Assembly (NCBI RefSeq): GCF_029379315.1
Contig: NZ_JAQYWQ010000073.1
Span: 1 to 36,762, forward strand
Direction: 5' to 3'
Source: Nostoc sp. S13
GTDB taxonomy: Bacteria > Cyanobacteriota > Cyanobacteriia > Cyanobacteriales > Nostocaceae
DNA length: 36,762 nt
Positions 9,604 through 17,802 of this stretch are shown piece by piece. The notes under the pieces were generated by a model, which worked only from the letters and a program-made list of their open reading frames with translations, had not been told where the DNA came from and did not search any database. Within the stretch, counting starts at the first letter, position 1, and each line of letters opens with the position of its first letter. A program made the translations under genes and the position numbers.

Positions 9604-9619
9604 AAATCAGCTTCCTAAA

Positions 9620-9724
9620 AGTTAGGAGTTAGGAGTAGAGACGCGATTAATCGCGTCTGTACAGGAGTTAGGGGTTAAGAATAAAAATTTAAAACTCATA
9701 ACTTTCAACTTATAACTCCTAACT
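9620..9724. repeat. Inverted-repeat element in the psaA-psaB spacer
   Basis: Perfect 12-bp inverted arms (AGTTAGGAGTTA at 9620-9631, TAACTCCTAACT at 9713-9724) enclose about 80 bp. Inside is a perfect 20-bp palindrome at 9639-9658 (AGACGCGATT and its complement). The palindrome would form a stable hairpin between the two cistrons. TAACTCC/GTTAGGA words recur within it, as in Nostocales heptamer repeats. It may be an inserted repeat, an mRNA processing or stability element, or both. Confidence 0.65.
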
Positions 9725-9772
9725 ATCCCAGCTGGTACTTGATGGCTAAAGGTCAGAGGATTCATTAAACCT

Positions 9773-11998
9773 ATGGCGACAAAATTTCCCAAATTTAGCC
9801 AGGATCTCGCACAGGACCCGACGACTCGTCGGATATGGTATGCGATCGCTACAGGCAACGACTTTGAAACCCATGATGGCATGACGGAAGAAAATCTTTA
9901 CCAAAAGATTTTCGCAACTCACTTCGGTCACTTGGCAATCATCTTCCTGTGGGCATCCAGCCTCCTGTTCCACGTAGCCTGGCAAGGTAACTTTGAACAG
10001 TGGATTAAAGATCCCCTTCATATCCGTCCCATCGCCCACGCGATTTGGGACCCCCACTTCGGTAAACCAGCGATCGAAGCTTTTACCCAAGCTGGCGCTA
10101 GCAATCCGGTAAACATTACCTACTCTGGTCTCTACCATTGGTGGTATACCATCGGAATGCGGACGAACGGCGAACTGTACAACGGTTCAGTGTTCTTGCT
10201 GTTATTCGCGGCGATATTATTGTTCGCTGGTTGGCTGCACTTGCAACCCAAGTACCGTCCTAGCCTGGCATGGTTTAAGAGCGCTGAACATCGCCTAAAC
10301 CACCACTTAGCAGGTTTGTTTGGTGTTAGTTCTTTGGCTTGGGCTGGTCACTTAATTCACGTTGCTGTCCCCGAAGCTCGCGGTCAGCACGTAGGTTGGG
10401 ATAACTTCCTGAATACCCCACCCCACCCAGCAGGTTTGACACCATTCTTTACAGGCAACTGGGGTGTTTACTCTCAAAACCCTGACACTCCTGGACATAT
10501 ATTCGGGACATCGCAAGGTGCAGGAACTGCAATTCTGAGTTTCTTGGGTGGCTTCCATCCCCAGACAGAAGCTTTGTGGCTGACTGACATAGCTCACCAC
10601 CACCTAGCGATCGCAGTTCTATTCATCATTGCCGGTCACATGTACCGGACAAACTTTGGGATTGGTCACAGTCTCAAGGAAGCCTTGAATGCCAAGAATT
10701 TCTTTGGTATTCCTGTTGAAGGCCCGTTCAACCTACCTCACCAAGGTATCTACGACACCTACAACAACTCCCTGCACTTCCAATTGGGATGGCACTTAGC
10801 AGCGTTAGGTGTTGTCACTTCCTGGGTAGCGCAGCACATGTACTCCATGCCTTCCTACGCATTTATTGCGAAGGACTACACAACCCAGGCAGCGTTGTAC
10901 ACGCATCACCAGTATATTGCTGGATTCCTGATGCTTGGTGCTTTTGCTCACGGAGCAATATTCTGGGTACGTGATTACGACCCACAGCAAAACAAGGGTA
11001 ACGTGCTTGAGCGCGTACTTCAGCACAAAGAAGCGATTATTTCCCACCTCAGCTGGGTATCCCTTTTCTTGGGCTTCCACACCCTTGGTTTGTATGTCCA
11101 CAATGACGTAGTAGTTGCTTTCGGTACTCCTGAAAAGCAAATCTTGATTGAGCCAGTATTTGCTCAATTCGTCCAAGCTGCTAACGGTAAAGTACTGTAC
11201 GGTTTAGATACTTTGCTATCTAACCCAGATAGTATTGCTTACACAGCATGGCCCAACTACGCTAACGTGTGGTTGCCAGGCTGGTTAGATGCCATCAATG
11301 CTGGTACTAACTCCCTGTTCTTGACAATTGGCCCTGGCGACTTCTTGGTACACCATGCGATCGCTTTGGGTCTGCACACCACCACCTTGATCTTGGTCAA
11401 AGGTGCTTTGGATGCCCGTGGTTCTAAGCTGATGCCCGATAAAAAGGACTTCGGCTATGCCTTCCCTTGCGACGGCCCCGGTCGTGGCGGTACTTGCGAC
11501 ATCTCAGCTTGGGATTCCTTCTACCTCGCTACATTCTGGATGCTGAACACCCTTGGTTGGGTTACGTTCTACTGGCATTGGAAACATCTAGGTATTTGGC
11601 AAGGCAACGTAGCTCAGTTCAATGAGAACTCTACATATCTCATGGGCTGGTTCCGCGATTACCTCTGGGCTAACTCTGCTCAGTTGATTAACGGTTACAA
11701 CCCCTACGGCGTGAATAACCTGTCTGTCTGGGCTTGGATGTTCCTGTTCGGACATCTAGTTTGGGCTACTGGCTTCATGTTCTTAATCTCCTGGAGAGGT
11801 TACTGGCAAGAGTTGATTGAAACCCTTGTCTGGGCACACGAACGCACTCCTCTAGCTAACCTAGTTCGCTGGAAAGACAAGCCCGTGGCTCTGTCTATTG
11901 TTCAAGCTCGTGTAGTTGGTCTAGCTCACTTCACTGTTGGCTACATCGTGACTTACGCCGCGTTCTTGATTGCTTCTACTGCTGGTAAGTTCGGTTAA
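9773..11998 (+). CDS. psaB: Photosystem I P700 chlorophyll a apoprotein A2
   Basis: The 741-residue product has the PsaB N-terminus (MATKFPKFSQDLAQDPTTRR) and the usual length. It is the partner of PsaA in the photosystem I reaction centre and contributes the other two cysteines of F_X through the loop FPCDGPGRGGTC. Chlorophyll-binding His-rich helices match those of PsaA (IAHHHLAIAVLF, YTHHQY). A loose AGAGGA lies 12 nt before the ATG. The gene is 169 bp downstream of psaA and is expected to be co-transcribed; an inverted-repeat element occupies much of that gap. A strong hairpin terminator follows. Confidence 0.99.
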   Translation: MATKFPKFSQDLAQDPTTRRIWYAIATGNDFETHDGMTEENLYQKIFATHFGHLAIIFLWASSLLFHVAWQGNFEQWIKDPLHIRPIAHAIWDPHFGKPAIEAFTQAGASNPVNITYSGLYHWWYTIGMRTNGELYNGSVFLLLFAAILLFAGWLHLQPKYRPSLAWFKSAEHRLNHHLAGLFGVSSLAWAGHLIHVAVPEARGQHVGWDNFLNTPPHPAGLTPFFTGNWGVYSQNPDTPGHIFGTSQGAGTAILSFLGGFHPQTEALWLTDIAHHHLAIAVLFIIAGHMYRTNFGIGHSLKEALNAKNFFGIPVEGPFNLPHQGIYDTYNNSLHFQLGWHLAALGVVTSWVAQHMYSMPSYAFIAKDYTTQAALYTHHQYIAGFLMLGAFAHGAIFWVRDYDPQQNKGNVLERVLQHKEAIISHLSWVSLFLGFHTLGLYVHNDVVVAFGTPEKQILIEPVFAQFVQAANGKVLYGLDTLLSNPDSIAYTAWPNYANVWLPGWLDAINAGTNSLFLTIGPGDFLVHHAIALGLHTTTLILVKGALDARGSKLMPDKKDFGYAFPCDGPGRGGTCDISAWDSFYLATFWMLNTLGWVTFYWHWKHLGIWQGNVAQFNENSTYLMGWFRDYLWANSAQLINGYNPYGVNNLSVWAWMFLFGHLVWATGFMFLISWRGYWQELIETLVWAHERTPLANLVRWKDKPVALSIVQARVVGLAHFTVGYIVTYAAFLIASTAGKFG

Positions 11999-12025
11999 TT
12001 GGGCTGCTAGTTTTGTAGATAAGTA

Positions 12026-12060
12026 AAAAAATCCCCTGCCGCAAGGTGGGGGATTTTATT
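12026..12060 (+). terminator. Rho-independent terminator after psaB
   Basis: An AAAATCCCC(T)GCC arm, a GCAA loop and a GGTGGGGGATTTT arm form a long stem. It is followed by a T-rich tail ending near 12060, about 30 nt after the psaB stop codon. It should end the psaAB transcript and insulate the accessory genes that follow. Confidence 0.85.
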
Positions 12061-12134
12061 TACTCATTCATTAATGACTGTTATTGAAATACTATTTATG
12101 GGAAGAATAAAAAAGATAGGCTCAGGATTTAAGT

Positions 12135-13490
12135 ATGTCTGAACTTTCTTCAGAGTGGAACAACGAGGCTTATGTATCTCTACATTTGGTTCAAGAAATG
12201 CTGCGTATGGCGGGTTTACCATCTCGTAGCGGCTATTCTCATTGGACACCAGAGTTTAAGGTAAAAGTTCCAAGGCTTACCAAAAATAATCTTGTAACGG
12301 AAACTGAAAAGGAAGTTGATTTTCTGATAGAAGATTGTGCTAGATATATCAATTTTTTAGTTGAGGTCAAGGCTGCTAATACTAGAATTAATCATGATGC
12401 TCGTGTTCAGTTACAAACATATTTAAAATACTCAAAGACAAGATTTGGAGTATTAATTGACCCATTCTCAGTTGAGATATATGAGCATACACAATGGCAA
12501 TTAAATCTAAGGTATAAACACTTCATACAACATCCTGAGCGAATTCAACCCATAGCAGATTTTATTAAAAATTTCTTAAACACAGTAAAAATGCGTACAA
12601 TTGCAATTCATACATCGAAGGGAGGAGTTGGTAAAACCACTCTAGTGGTTAATATTGCTTATGAACTGGCAACTCAAGGTAATAGAGTTTTAGTTATTGA
12701 TTTGGATGACCAGGCCAATGCTAGTTTATCTTTGGGAGTCAACAAAGCTGATAAATTTGATAATGCTTCTAGTTTGGAAGAGTTTGAGCAAATATTAGAA
12801 TCTTTCAAGGATAGAAAAGAAGTTGTAGAGTTTTTGAAAGACTACGATTTACCAAACTTTAACTATAAAGAATATATATATCCCTCCATCCTTAACCAGA
12901 TTCTGAATAGGGCTGGCTCTCCTGGAAAAGTTGATGTTTTACCGAGTAGTTACAAGACCATAGATGCTGCCCTTGCTAACTTAGGCGGAATTCGTGAAAA
13001 GCGCCTGGACAAAGCGCTCCGACAATCTGATATGGCTAATGATTATGATTACGTGGTTATTGATACTCCTCCTAGTGCGACTACTATCGCTAGCAATGGG
13101 TTGTATGCAGCTCAATATGTGCTGATACCATCCCAAATGGAATATCTTTCAGTTTACGGCATCAGAACACCAATCAAACGAGCTAGGGAAGTCCAAGAAG
13201 AAAATGGAAAGCGAGGAATGATTATTGGGATTGTTCCAATGATGACTGAAAGAAATGTCAAGCTTCATACTACTATTAAACAATTAGTACAACAAACTTT
13301 TAAGGGTATGACAATTATGCCAGAAATCAAGCGAGCTACTGCTGTTGGACAGGCATCTAAGGCACGTCAACCCCTTTCTTTATATGCAGAACAGAATCAT
13401 GGAGCAGGTGAAGTAGCAAATCAATTTTCCGGCTTAACCAAAGAGATAGTTGCCATAATAAATCAAATTGAAAGTGCTGTAGGAATTTAA
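12135..13490 (+). CDS. Nuclease-like domain fused to ParA-type ATPase
   Basis: The 451-residue protein has two parts. Residues 1-150 carry a PD-(D/E)xK-like signature: EVDFLI with Asp62, then E77-V-K79 in FLVEVKAANT, followed by LQTYLKYSKTRFGVLIDP. This resembles the N-terminal nuclease-fold domain of type I restriction HsdR and related proteins. Residues 153-451 are a ParA/MinD-family P-loop ATPase: deviant Walker A KGGVGKTT (162-169), DLDDQANAS, and Walker B YDYVVIDTPPS. ParA proteins bind DNA non-specifically and move cargo by ATP-driven gradients. A Met at residue 153 (base 12591) just before the Walker motif could also give a stand-alone ParA. The stop is 2 nt from the next ATG, so the two genes form an operon. 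Whether the nuclease domain is active is unknown. Confidence 0.8.
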   Translation: MSELSSEWNNEAYVSLHLVQEMLRMAGLPSRSGYSHWTPEFKVKVPRLTKNNLVTETEKEVDFLIEDCARYINFLVEVKAANTRINHDARVQLQTYLKYSKTRFGVLIDPFSVEIYEHTQWQLNLRYKHFIQHPERIQPIADFIKNFLNTVKMRTIAIHTSKGGVGKTTLVVNIAYELATQGNRVLVIDLDDQANASLSLGVNKADKFDNASSLEEFEQILESFKDRKEVVEFLKDYDLPNFNYKEYIYPSILNQILNRAGSPGKVDVLPSSYKTIDAALANLGGIREKRLDKALRQSDMANDYDYVVIDTPPSATTIASNGLYAAQYVLIPSQMEYLSVYGIRTPIKRAREVQEENGKRGMIIGIVPMMTERNVKLHTTIKQLVQQTFKGMTIMPEIKRATAVGQASKARQPLSLYAEQNHGAGEVANQFSGLTKEIVAIINQIESAVGI

Positions 13491-13492
13491 AA

Positions 13493-14038
13493 ATGGTAAA
13501 ACTTTACAAAGGTATTGAAAGTCAACCAAGCCTTATTGTATTACATCAAATAGAGGTAGCTGAAGAAAGTTCCGTAATTTCAAAATCTGTTATTAAAAAT
13601 GTATCTGAAAATTTGAAAGACTGGGGATTTAACTTCTCTCTACCAATAGTTTGTATAACAAATGAAGAAGATAAATATCACTTATTAACAGGATTACCAA
13701 TTTACGAGGCAGCTGTTATGGCTGGACTTGAAAGAATTTGGGTATTCCTGATTGCAAGCCAGCAGGTAGATGCAGAGAAAGCTATAGAACAAGCTCTTTT
13801 GCAGTCAAAGTTGAATGAAAGGATCATAGAACCTCAAGATGTTTCAAAATTCTTGGAATTTATCAATAATAATAAATCTAACTTAACTTTAATATCTGGA
13901 GTTAAGGATGCCTATGCAAAACTGATTTCAAATAATCGTCCCTATGTTTCCCAAGAAGATATGCAGAAAAAGCTAGGTGCTAAACGGTCTTTAAAATGGC
14001 TACGAGCATATAAGCAAGTGAAAATTTCAAAGGTGTAA
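13493..14038 (+). CDS. ParB-like partner protein
   Basis: This 181-residue protein is encoded 2 nt after the ParA fusion and is almost certainly co-translated with it. Residues of about 35-95 (SLPIVCITNEEDKYHLLTG followed by LPIYEAAVMAGLERIWVFLI) resemble the N-terminal ParB/sulfiredoxin fold. There a G-x-R-R-x-x-A core usually binds nucleotide and contacts ParA. Here the arginines are replaced (TGLPIYEAA), so the CTP-binding motif of true ParB proteins appears lost. The C-terminal part ends in a basic segment that could bind DNA, but no clear helix-turn-helix was recognised. A role beside the ParA fusion, in plasmid-like segregation or defence, is inferred from position only. Confidence 0.6.
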   Translation: MVKLYKGIESQPSLIVLHQIEVAEESSVISKSVIKNVSENLKDWGFNFSLPIVCITNEEDKYHLLTGLPIYEAAVMAGLERIWVFLIASQQVDAEKAIEQALLQSKLNERIIEPQDVSKFLEFINNNKSNLTLISGVKDAYAKLISNNRPYVSQEDMQKKLGAKRSLKWLRAYKQVKISKV

Positions 14039-14089
14039 ACTCAAATAGCGATCACCTAAAATTAAACTTAATTATAAACACTCAAAATC

Positions 14090-14320
14090 ATGACAAACTG
14101 GCAAGAACACATTACTCAAAACCCGAATGTATGTCACGGCAAACCGTGCATCAAAGGAACACGCATTATGGTATCAGTCATCCTTGATAACTTTGCCGAG
14201 GGGCTGACATTTGAGGAAATTATTCAAGAGTATCCACCACTGGCTTTAGAAGATATCAGAGCAGCTATTGCTTATGCAGCCCAATTAACCAGGGAAGAGG
14301 AATTGTTGCCACTGCGATGA
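14090..14320 (+). CDS. DUF433 antitoxin-like protein
   Basis: The 76-residue protein shows the DUF433 pattern: HITQNPNVCHGKPCIKGTRI, then SVILDNFAEGLTFEEIIQEYP and LALEDIRAAIAYA. DUF433 proteins are small winged-helix-like DNA-binding proteins, commonly the antitoxin next to a PIN-like DUF5615 toxin. Its stop codon overlaps the next start (ATGA at 14317-14320), the coupling typical of such pairs. The toxin partner is broken here, so the antitoxin may be a relic. Confidence 0.85.
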   Translation: MTNWQEHITQNPNVCHGKPCIKGTRIMVSVILDNFAEGLTFEEIIQEYPPLALEDIRAAIAYAAQLTREEELLPLR

Positions 14321-14697
14321 ATAAAATGACAGTGAAACTCGACGAGAACATGGCACAAACCCACGTCGAGTTTTTGCAGCAAGCTGGTTATAACGCTGAC
14401 CGTGTGACTGATGAAGGATTGTCTGGTGCTGATGATGAAACTGTTTGAAAGCGAGTTTGTGCTGAGGAACGATTTTTTATCACTCTTGATTTAGATTTCT
14501 CTGATATTCGCCGCTTTCCACCAGGCACTCATCCTGGAATTTTACTATTGCATTCGCGTAACCGTAGCTGTCAAGCAGTGCTAGAAATTTTGTATCGTGT
14601 TGTACAGGAGCAATCTTTAGAAAAGTTGAAAGGTTGTCTTGTAGTGGCAGATGACATACAGACGCGAATCCGGCGATCGCCTAAAATTAATCTTTAG
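14317..14697 (+). pseudogene. DUF5615 PIN-like toxin, broken by in-frame TGA
   Basis: Reading the frame that starts at ATG 14317, the protein is recognisably DUF5615 (Mut7-C/PIN-like putative RNase toxin): KLDENMAQTHVEFLQQAGY, the acidic active-site-like D-E-N start, then FFITLDLDFSDIRRFPPG and GILLLHSRN. Codon 44 is TGA (14446-14448), where a Trp (TGG) would fit the sequence DETV-x-KRV. After it the frame stays open to TAG at 14697, for 126 sense or would-be-sense codons. There is no frameshift, so a single point change explains the loss. Only a 43-residue fragment would be made normally. The gene overlaps the DUF433 stop by 4 nt. Confidence 0.82.
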
Positions 14698-14714
14698 TTG
14701 TCAGCAGTCAAAAT

Positions 14715-15020
14715 ATGGAAGAACTGCAAATCTCAGAAATAGAAGTTACCTTTACAGCGCTTGTTAAGCAATGGCGTGAAGAGAATCGTGGTGTGTCATC
14801 TACTAATCAAATGTCGATGCATCCTGCATACCAGCAAATTATTGGTATGGGAAAACCTATAATCCCACTTTTACTTAGCGAACTGGAAAAGAAATCTGGA
14901 CACTGGTTCTGGGCATTAAAATCCATCAGCAGAGAAGATCCTGTTCCTCCAGAATATAGGGGAAATGTAAAGGAGATGACTAAAGCTTGGCTAGAGTGGA
15001 GTAGTCAAAGAGGCTACTAA
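14715..15020 (+). CDS. Conserved small hypothetical protein
   Basis: This 101-residue soluble protein starts MEELQISEIEVTFTALVKQW and contains MHPAYQQIIGMGKPIIPLLL and GHWFWALKSISREDPVPPE. It has no membrane segment or signal peptide. Its style, with a helical repeat-like middle and a Trp-rich end, is seen in small cyanobacterial proteins found near toxin-antitoxin loci, but no function is known. It lies 17 nt after the broken DUF5615 gene and its end overlaps the convergent DUF1611 gene by 4 nt. Confidence 0.7.
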   Translation: MEELQISEIEVTFTALVKQWREENRGVSSTNQMSMHPAYQQIIGMGKPIIPLLLSELEKKSGHWFWALKSISREDPVPPEYRGNVKEMTKAWLEWSSQRGY

Positions 15021-16063
15021 TTGTTGATCAGTGCATCTAATAGCACATTGGCATCAAAACGCACGACATCGGTGCAAGGTAGCCCAGTTTCTGCTATGGT
15101 TTGAGCGATCGCTTCTTCAGCCGCAGATTCATCTAGATGGGCTGTATTAAGTGCTATACCCACTACCGGAACACTTGCAAAGGCACCACCGGCACTCGCG
15201 ACAGTTTCATAAAGCCGAATCACTTCTGGTAAAGGTGGAATTAGTACATGGGGATGATTACGTACATGAACTTGTCCCGCCCGATGTACCAATACCAGTT
15301 GGGTTGGTTGCGAACCACGGATTAGGGGTAAAGTTGCTGTTGAACCAGGGTGTAGCAGTGAACCTTGTCCTTCAATGTGCAAGATGTCGTAGTTTTTGCC
15401 ATAGCGCATGATTATTTGTTCCACAGCACCGGCGGCAAAGTCTACCCGTACTGCATCTAAAGCCACGCCGTCCCCTTCTAACATTACCCCAGTTTGACCT
15501 GTGGCCAGGAATTTAGAACGCCAACCCCGTAATTTTGACGCCCAATGTAACTCTAGGCTAGTTGACATTTTACCGATCGCCATGTCGGTTCCCACTGTCA
15601 ACACCCGCCGACAGGGAAGGGTGCGTGCTATTCCACTAGCAATACTTATATTAGCTGGCTCTTTCCGTACATCCCAAATTAATTGTCCTGGTTTGAGTAG
15701 TGCATTTAATTCTGGGATACTTGCCAATGGTGTGTGTAAACCATTTACCAGCGACATCCCAGCCTCTAAAGCGTCTTTGATTTCATGCCAGTAATCATCT
15801 GGTATGACACCACCTGCTGGAGCGATGCCTATTACCAAAACTTCCGGCTTGTACTCCAGGGCTGCGGCTACCGATGCCACAATTGGCACATCACGATTGA
15901 TGCTTGTTAATTCTGGTAGGGATTTTCCAGCAGACTCGCGATCGATTACGGCTACGATTGGGGCTTCACTATAACGTAAAATTGCTAGCCCTGTTTTCCC
16001 ATGATGCCCGCTAATTCCCTCATGCAGCAAGATAGCTACTCGTTGATTAAGTGGTAAACGCAC
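15017..16063 (-). CDS. DUF1611 family protein (DgcN-like)
   Basis: This 348-residue protein matches the DUF1611 family. An N-terminal Rossmann-like part (residues about 8-130; GIAPAGGVIPDDYW) is followed by a P-loop domain with GTDMAIGKMSTS (158-169). The C-terminal part carries GQTGVMLEGDGVALDAVRVD and HIEGQGSLLHPG. In some bacteria the DUF1611 protein DgcN N-acetylates D-glutamate, and its operon partner DgcA, an enolase-superfamily racemase, inverts it. The same gene order is present here: the GTG start at 16063 overlaps the epimerase stop by 17 bp. The family call is firm. The D-glutamate role is an inference from the pairing, and D-Glu could come from peptidoglycan turnover. Confidence 0.8.
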   Translation of the reverse strand: MRLPLNQRVAILLHEGISGHHGKTGLAILRYSEAPIVAVIDRESAGKSLPELTSINRDVPIVASVAAALEYKPEVLVIGIAPAGGVIPDDYWHEIKDALEAGMSLVNGLHTPLASIPELNALLKPGQLIWDVRKEPANISIASGIARTLPCRRVLTVGTDMAIGKMSTSLELHWASKLRGWRSKFLATGQTGVMLEGDGVALDAVRVDFAAGAVEQIIMRYGKNYDILHIEGQGSLLHPGSTATLPLIRGSQPTQLVLVHRAGQVHVRNHPHVLIPPLPEVIRLYETVASAGGAFASVPVVGIALNTAHLDESAAEEAIAQTIAETGLPCTDVVRFDANVLLDALINN

Positions 16064-17099
16064 TGTGTTTTACCCCCAAACCTGGTAAATCGTTTGGCAA
16101 AACTCTTCCTTGTTTTAGCAATGCACCCGTAAAGGGATCATCGATTAAGTTAAGGTGACTGTCTAAATCTAAATAATCAGCTAGTGGTGCTAGCTGTAAT
16201 GCTGCTGTATTAGCTAGCGAACTGTCAGAATAGCAACCGAACATTACTTGCAACCCATAGGCTCGCGCAGTATGTACCATTCGCATTGCCTCCGTTAGTC
16301 CCCCTGATTTCATCAGTTTGATATTAATGCCATCCACGTAGTTTGCCAAATCGGGAATATCGGAGCTTGTGAAACAACTTTCATCGACAAAGATGGGCAG
16401 GGGAGAGTGTTCTTTGAGTTTTGCTAAACTTGGTTCCTGTCCCCGTGGCAATGGCTGTTCTACATATTTTATACCTAAATCAGCCAGCCAATTGCACATG
16501 GCGATCGCATCTGATAAACTCCAACCCCCGTTGGCATCAACGAATAATTCAGGTAATGGTGCTTCTTCTCGGACTGCTAAGAGCATTTTTTTATCTGCAT
16601 CTATGCCATCTGGACTACCTAGCTTGACTTTGAAAAGGCGGACATCGGTAAATTGTAACCAGTCTCGCGCTCTCGCCCTGGCATCTTCAGGGGAATTAAT
16701 CCCAATTGTGACAGAAGTCGGGACTATTTGATTGCGATCGAGTCCCCAAATTTGCCACAAGGGTAATCCGACGCGCTTACCCAACCAGTCGTGCATTGCC
16801 ATATCTAAGGCTGCTCTAGCAGCAGAAGGAACCTGAGTTTGTGTTAAAATTTGCTCAATTTGCTGTCTCTGTAAGGGGCTGAATGTTTGTAACAGTGGCA
16901 CAACTTGCTGTAGTGCGTCTTTGATCGTATCAGTTGATTGCCGATGATTACCGACACCGAATGGCGATGCTTCTCCCCAGCCTTCGATCCCATCATGTGA
17001 GATCCGCACCCATACATTCGTTGTCTGTGCCGTTGTACCGCGACTAATGGTCAACGGAAATCTTTTATTTACTGTAAATAATTTTACATTTATTTGCAT
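16047..17099 (-). CDS. Dipeptide epimerase / N-acetyl-D-Glu racemase-like enolase-superfamily protein (DgcA-like)
   Basis: This 350-residue protein belongs to the mandelate-racemase/muconate-lactonising part of the enolase superfamily. Visible catalytic elements are the K-x-K motif FKVKLG (Lys157 and Lys159), metal ligands Asp188 (FVDANGGW), Glu214 (YVEQPL) and Asp239 (FVDES), and the opposite-face lysine in INIKLMKSGG. This set is shared by L-Ala-D/L-Glu epimerases and the DgcA racemase. Its tight overlap with a DUF1611 gene favours the DgcA-type role, but a peptidoglycan-dipeptide epimerase cannot be excluded. Length and motifs are complete, so an active enzyme is expected. It is the first gene of the minus-strand pair and is transcribed divergently from the Nudix gene. 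Confidence 0.85.
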   Translation of the reverse strand: MQINVKLFTVNKRFPLTISRGTTAQTTNVWVRISHDGIEGWGEASPFGVGNHRQSTDTIKDALQQVVPLLQTFSPLQRQQIEQILTQTQVPSAARAALDMAMHDWLGKRVGLPLWQIWGLDRNQIVPTSVTIGINSPEDARARARDWLQFTDVRLFKVKLGSPDGIDADKKMLLAVREEAPLPELFVDANGGWSLSDAIAMCNWLADLGIKYVEQPLPRGQEPSLAKLKEHSPLPIFVDESCFTSSDIPDLANYVDGINIKLMKSGGLTEAMRMVHTARAYGLQVMFGCYSDSSLANTAALQLAPLADYLDLDSHLNLIDDPFTGALLKQGRVLPNDLPGLGVKHSAFTT

Positions 17100-17229
17100 A
17101 CTTATTCTACATATTATGTTATGACAAAAGTCAGTGAAAGTTCAAAATTTAGATTACCAGACGTATCCGTTATACTTTTTTACATTCATTACAGAGTTTT
17201 TAGACAAAATTTTATTTGTTACTTAATTT

Positions 17230-17781
17230 ATGATCAACTTAAAAAAATGGAAAACTTTAAAATCAAAAATGGTATTAGATCATTACTGGTGTAAGGTCAG
17301 GCAAGATGAAATAGAATTGCCCAACGGTAAAATTATCGATGATTATTTTGTCAATATTAAGCCTGACGTTGCAATGGTTTTACCTATTACTAGTAGTAAA
17401 GAAATAATTTTCGTCCGGCAATATAGACACGCCATAGGTGAGTTTTTCTTAGAACTGCCAGCAGGAAATTTCGATCCGACAACAGAGAGTGCCGAAGTAG
17501 CAGCAATTAGAGAACTGACAGAAGAAACTGGTTATATTACCCAAGAAGTTAGAAAAATCGGAGTTCTATACGATAAGCCGAGTAAAGATACGAATAAAAT
17601 ATATTTATTTTTAGCAGAAGATGTGAGCAAAGTTGGAGAGCAAAAACTAGATATTACAGAAGAGATTGAAGTTATATTAATTCCCATAGAATCAGTTTTA
17701 GAAAAAATTATTCAGGGAGAAATTTCTGTTGCGGGAACAGTCGCGGCTCTCTTCTTAGGTTTGAAGTTTATCACTTATTAA
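17230..17781 (+). CDS. Nudix hydrolase, ADP-ribose pyrophosphatase-like
   Basis: The 183-residue protein carries a Nudix box running from G79 through ESAEVAAIRELTEETGY, with the core RELTEE at 94-99. One extra residue sits in the loop between the first Gly and Glu compared with the canonical pattern. The N-terminal region (VRQDEIELPNGKIIDDYFV) and the FVRQYRHAIGEFFLELPAG stretch are typical of ADP-ribose pyrophosphatases (NudF-like, EC 3.6.1.13), which cleave ADP-ribose to AMP and ribose 5-phosphate. The TIR-domain gene begins only 21 nt downstream on the same strand, so the two are probably one operon. That context suggests NAD-derived ADP-ribose as the substrate, which is an inference. Confidence 0.85.
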   Translation: MINLKKWKTLKSKMVLDHYWCKVRQDEIELPNGKIIDDYFVNIKPDVAMVLPITSSKEIIFVRQYRHAIGEFFLELPAGNFDPTTESAEVAAIRELTEETGYITQEVRKIGVLYDKPSKDTNKIYLFLAEDVSKVGEQKLDITEEIEVILIPIESVLEKIIQGEISVAGTVAALFLGLKFITY

Positions 17782-17802
17782 TAATCTAAGGGTTTAATTA
17801 TT

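Noticed and set aside
7412..11176. Many open frames on both strands within psaA and psaB (for example 8320-8664 minus and 10805-11176 minus)
   Set aside because: They are shadows of two highly conserved genes; none has a recognisable domain, and strong codon bias in the real frames explains them.
7345..11998. Far-red-light (FaRLiP) paralogues of psaA/psaB
   Set aside because: The proteins read as ordinary PsaA/PsaB and no far-red cluster genes (other paralogues, RfpABC) are nearby.
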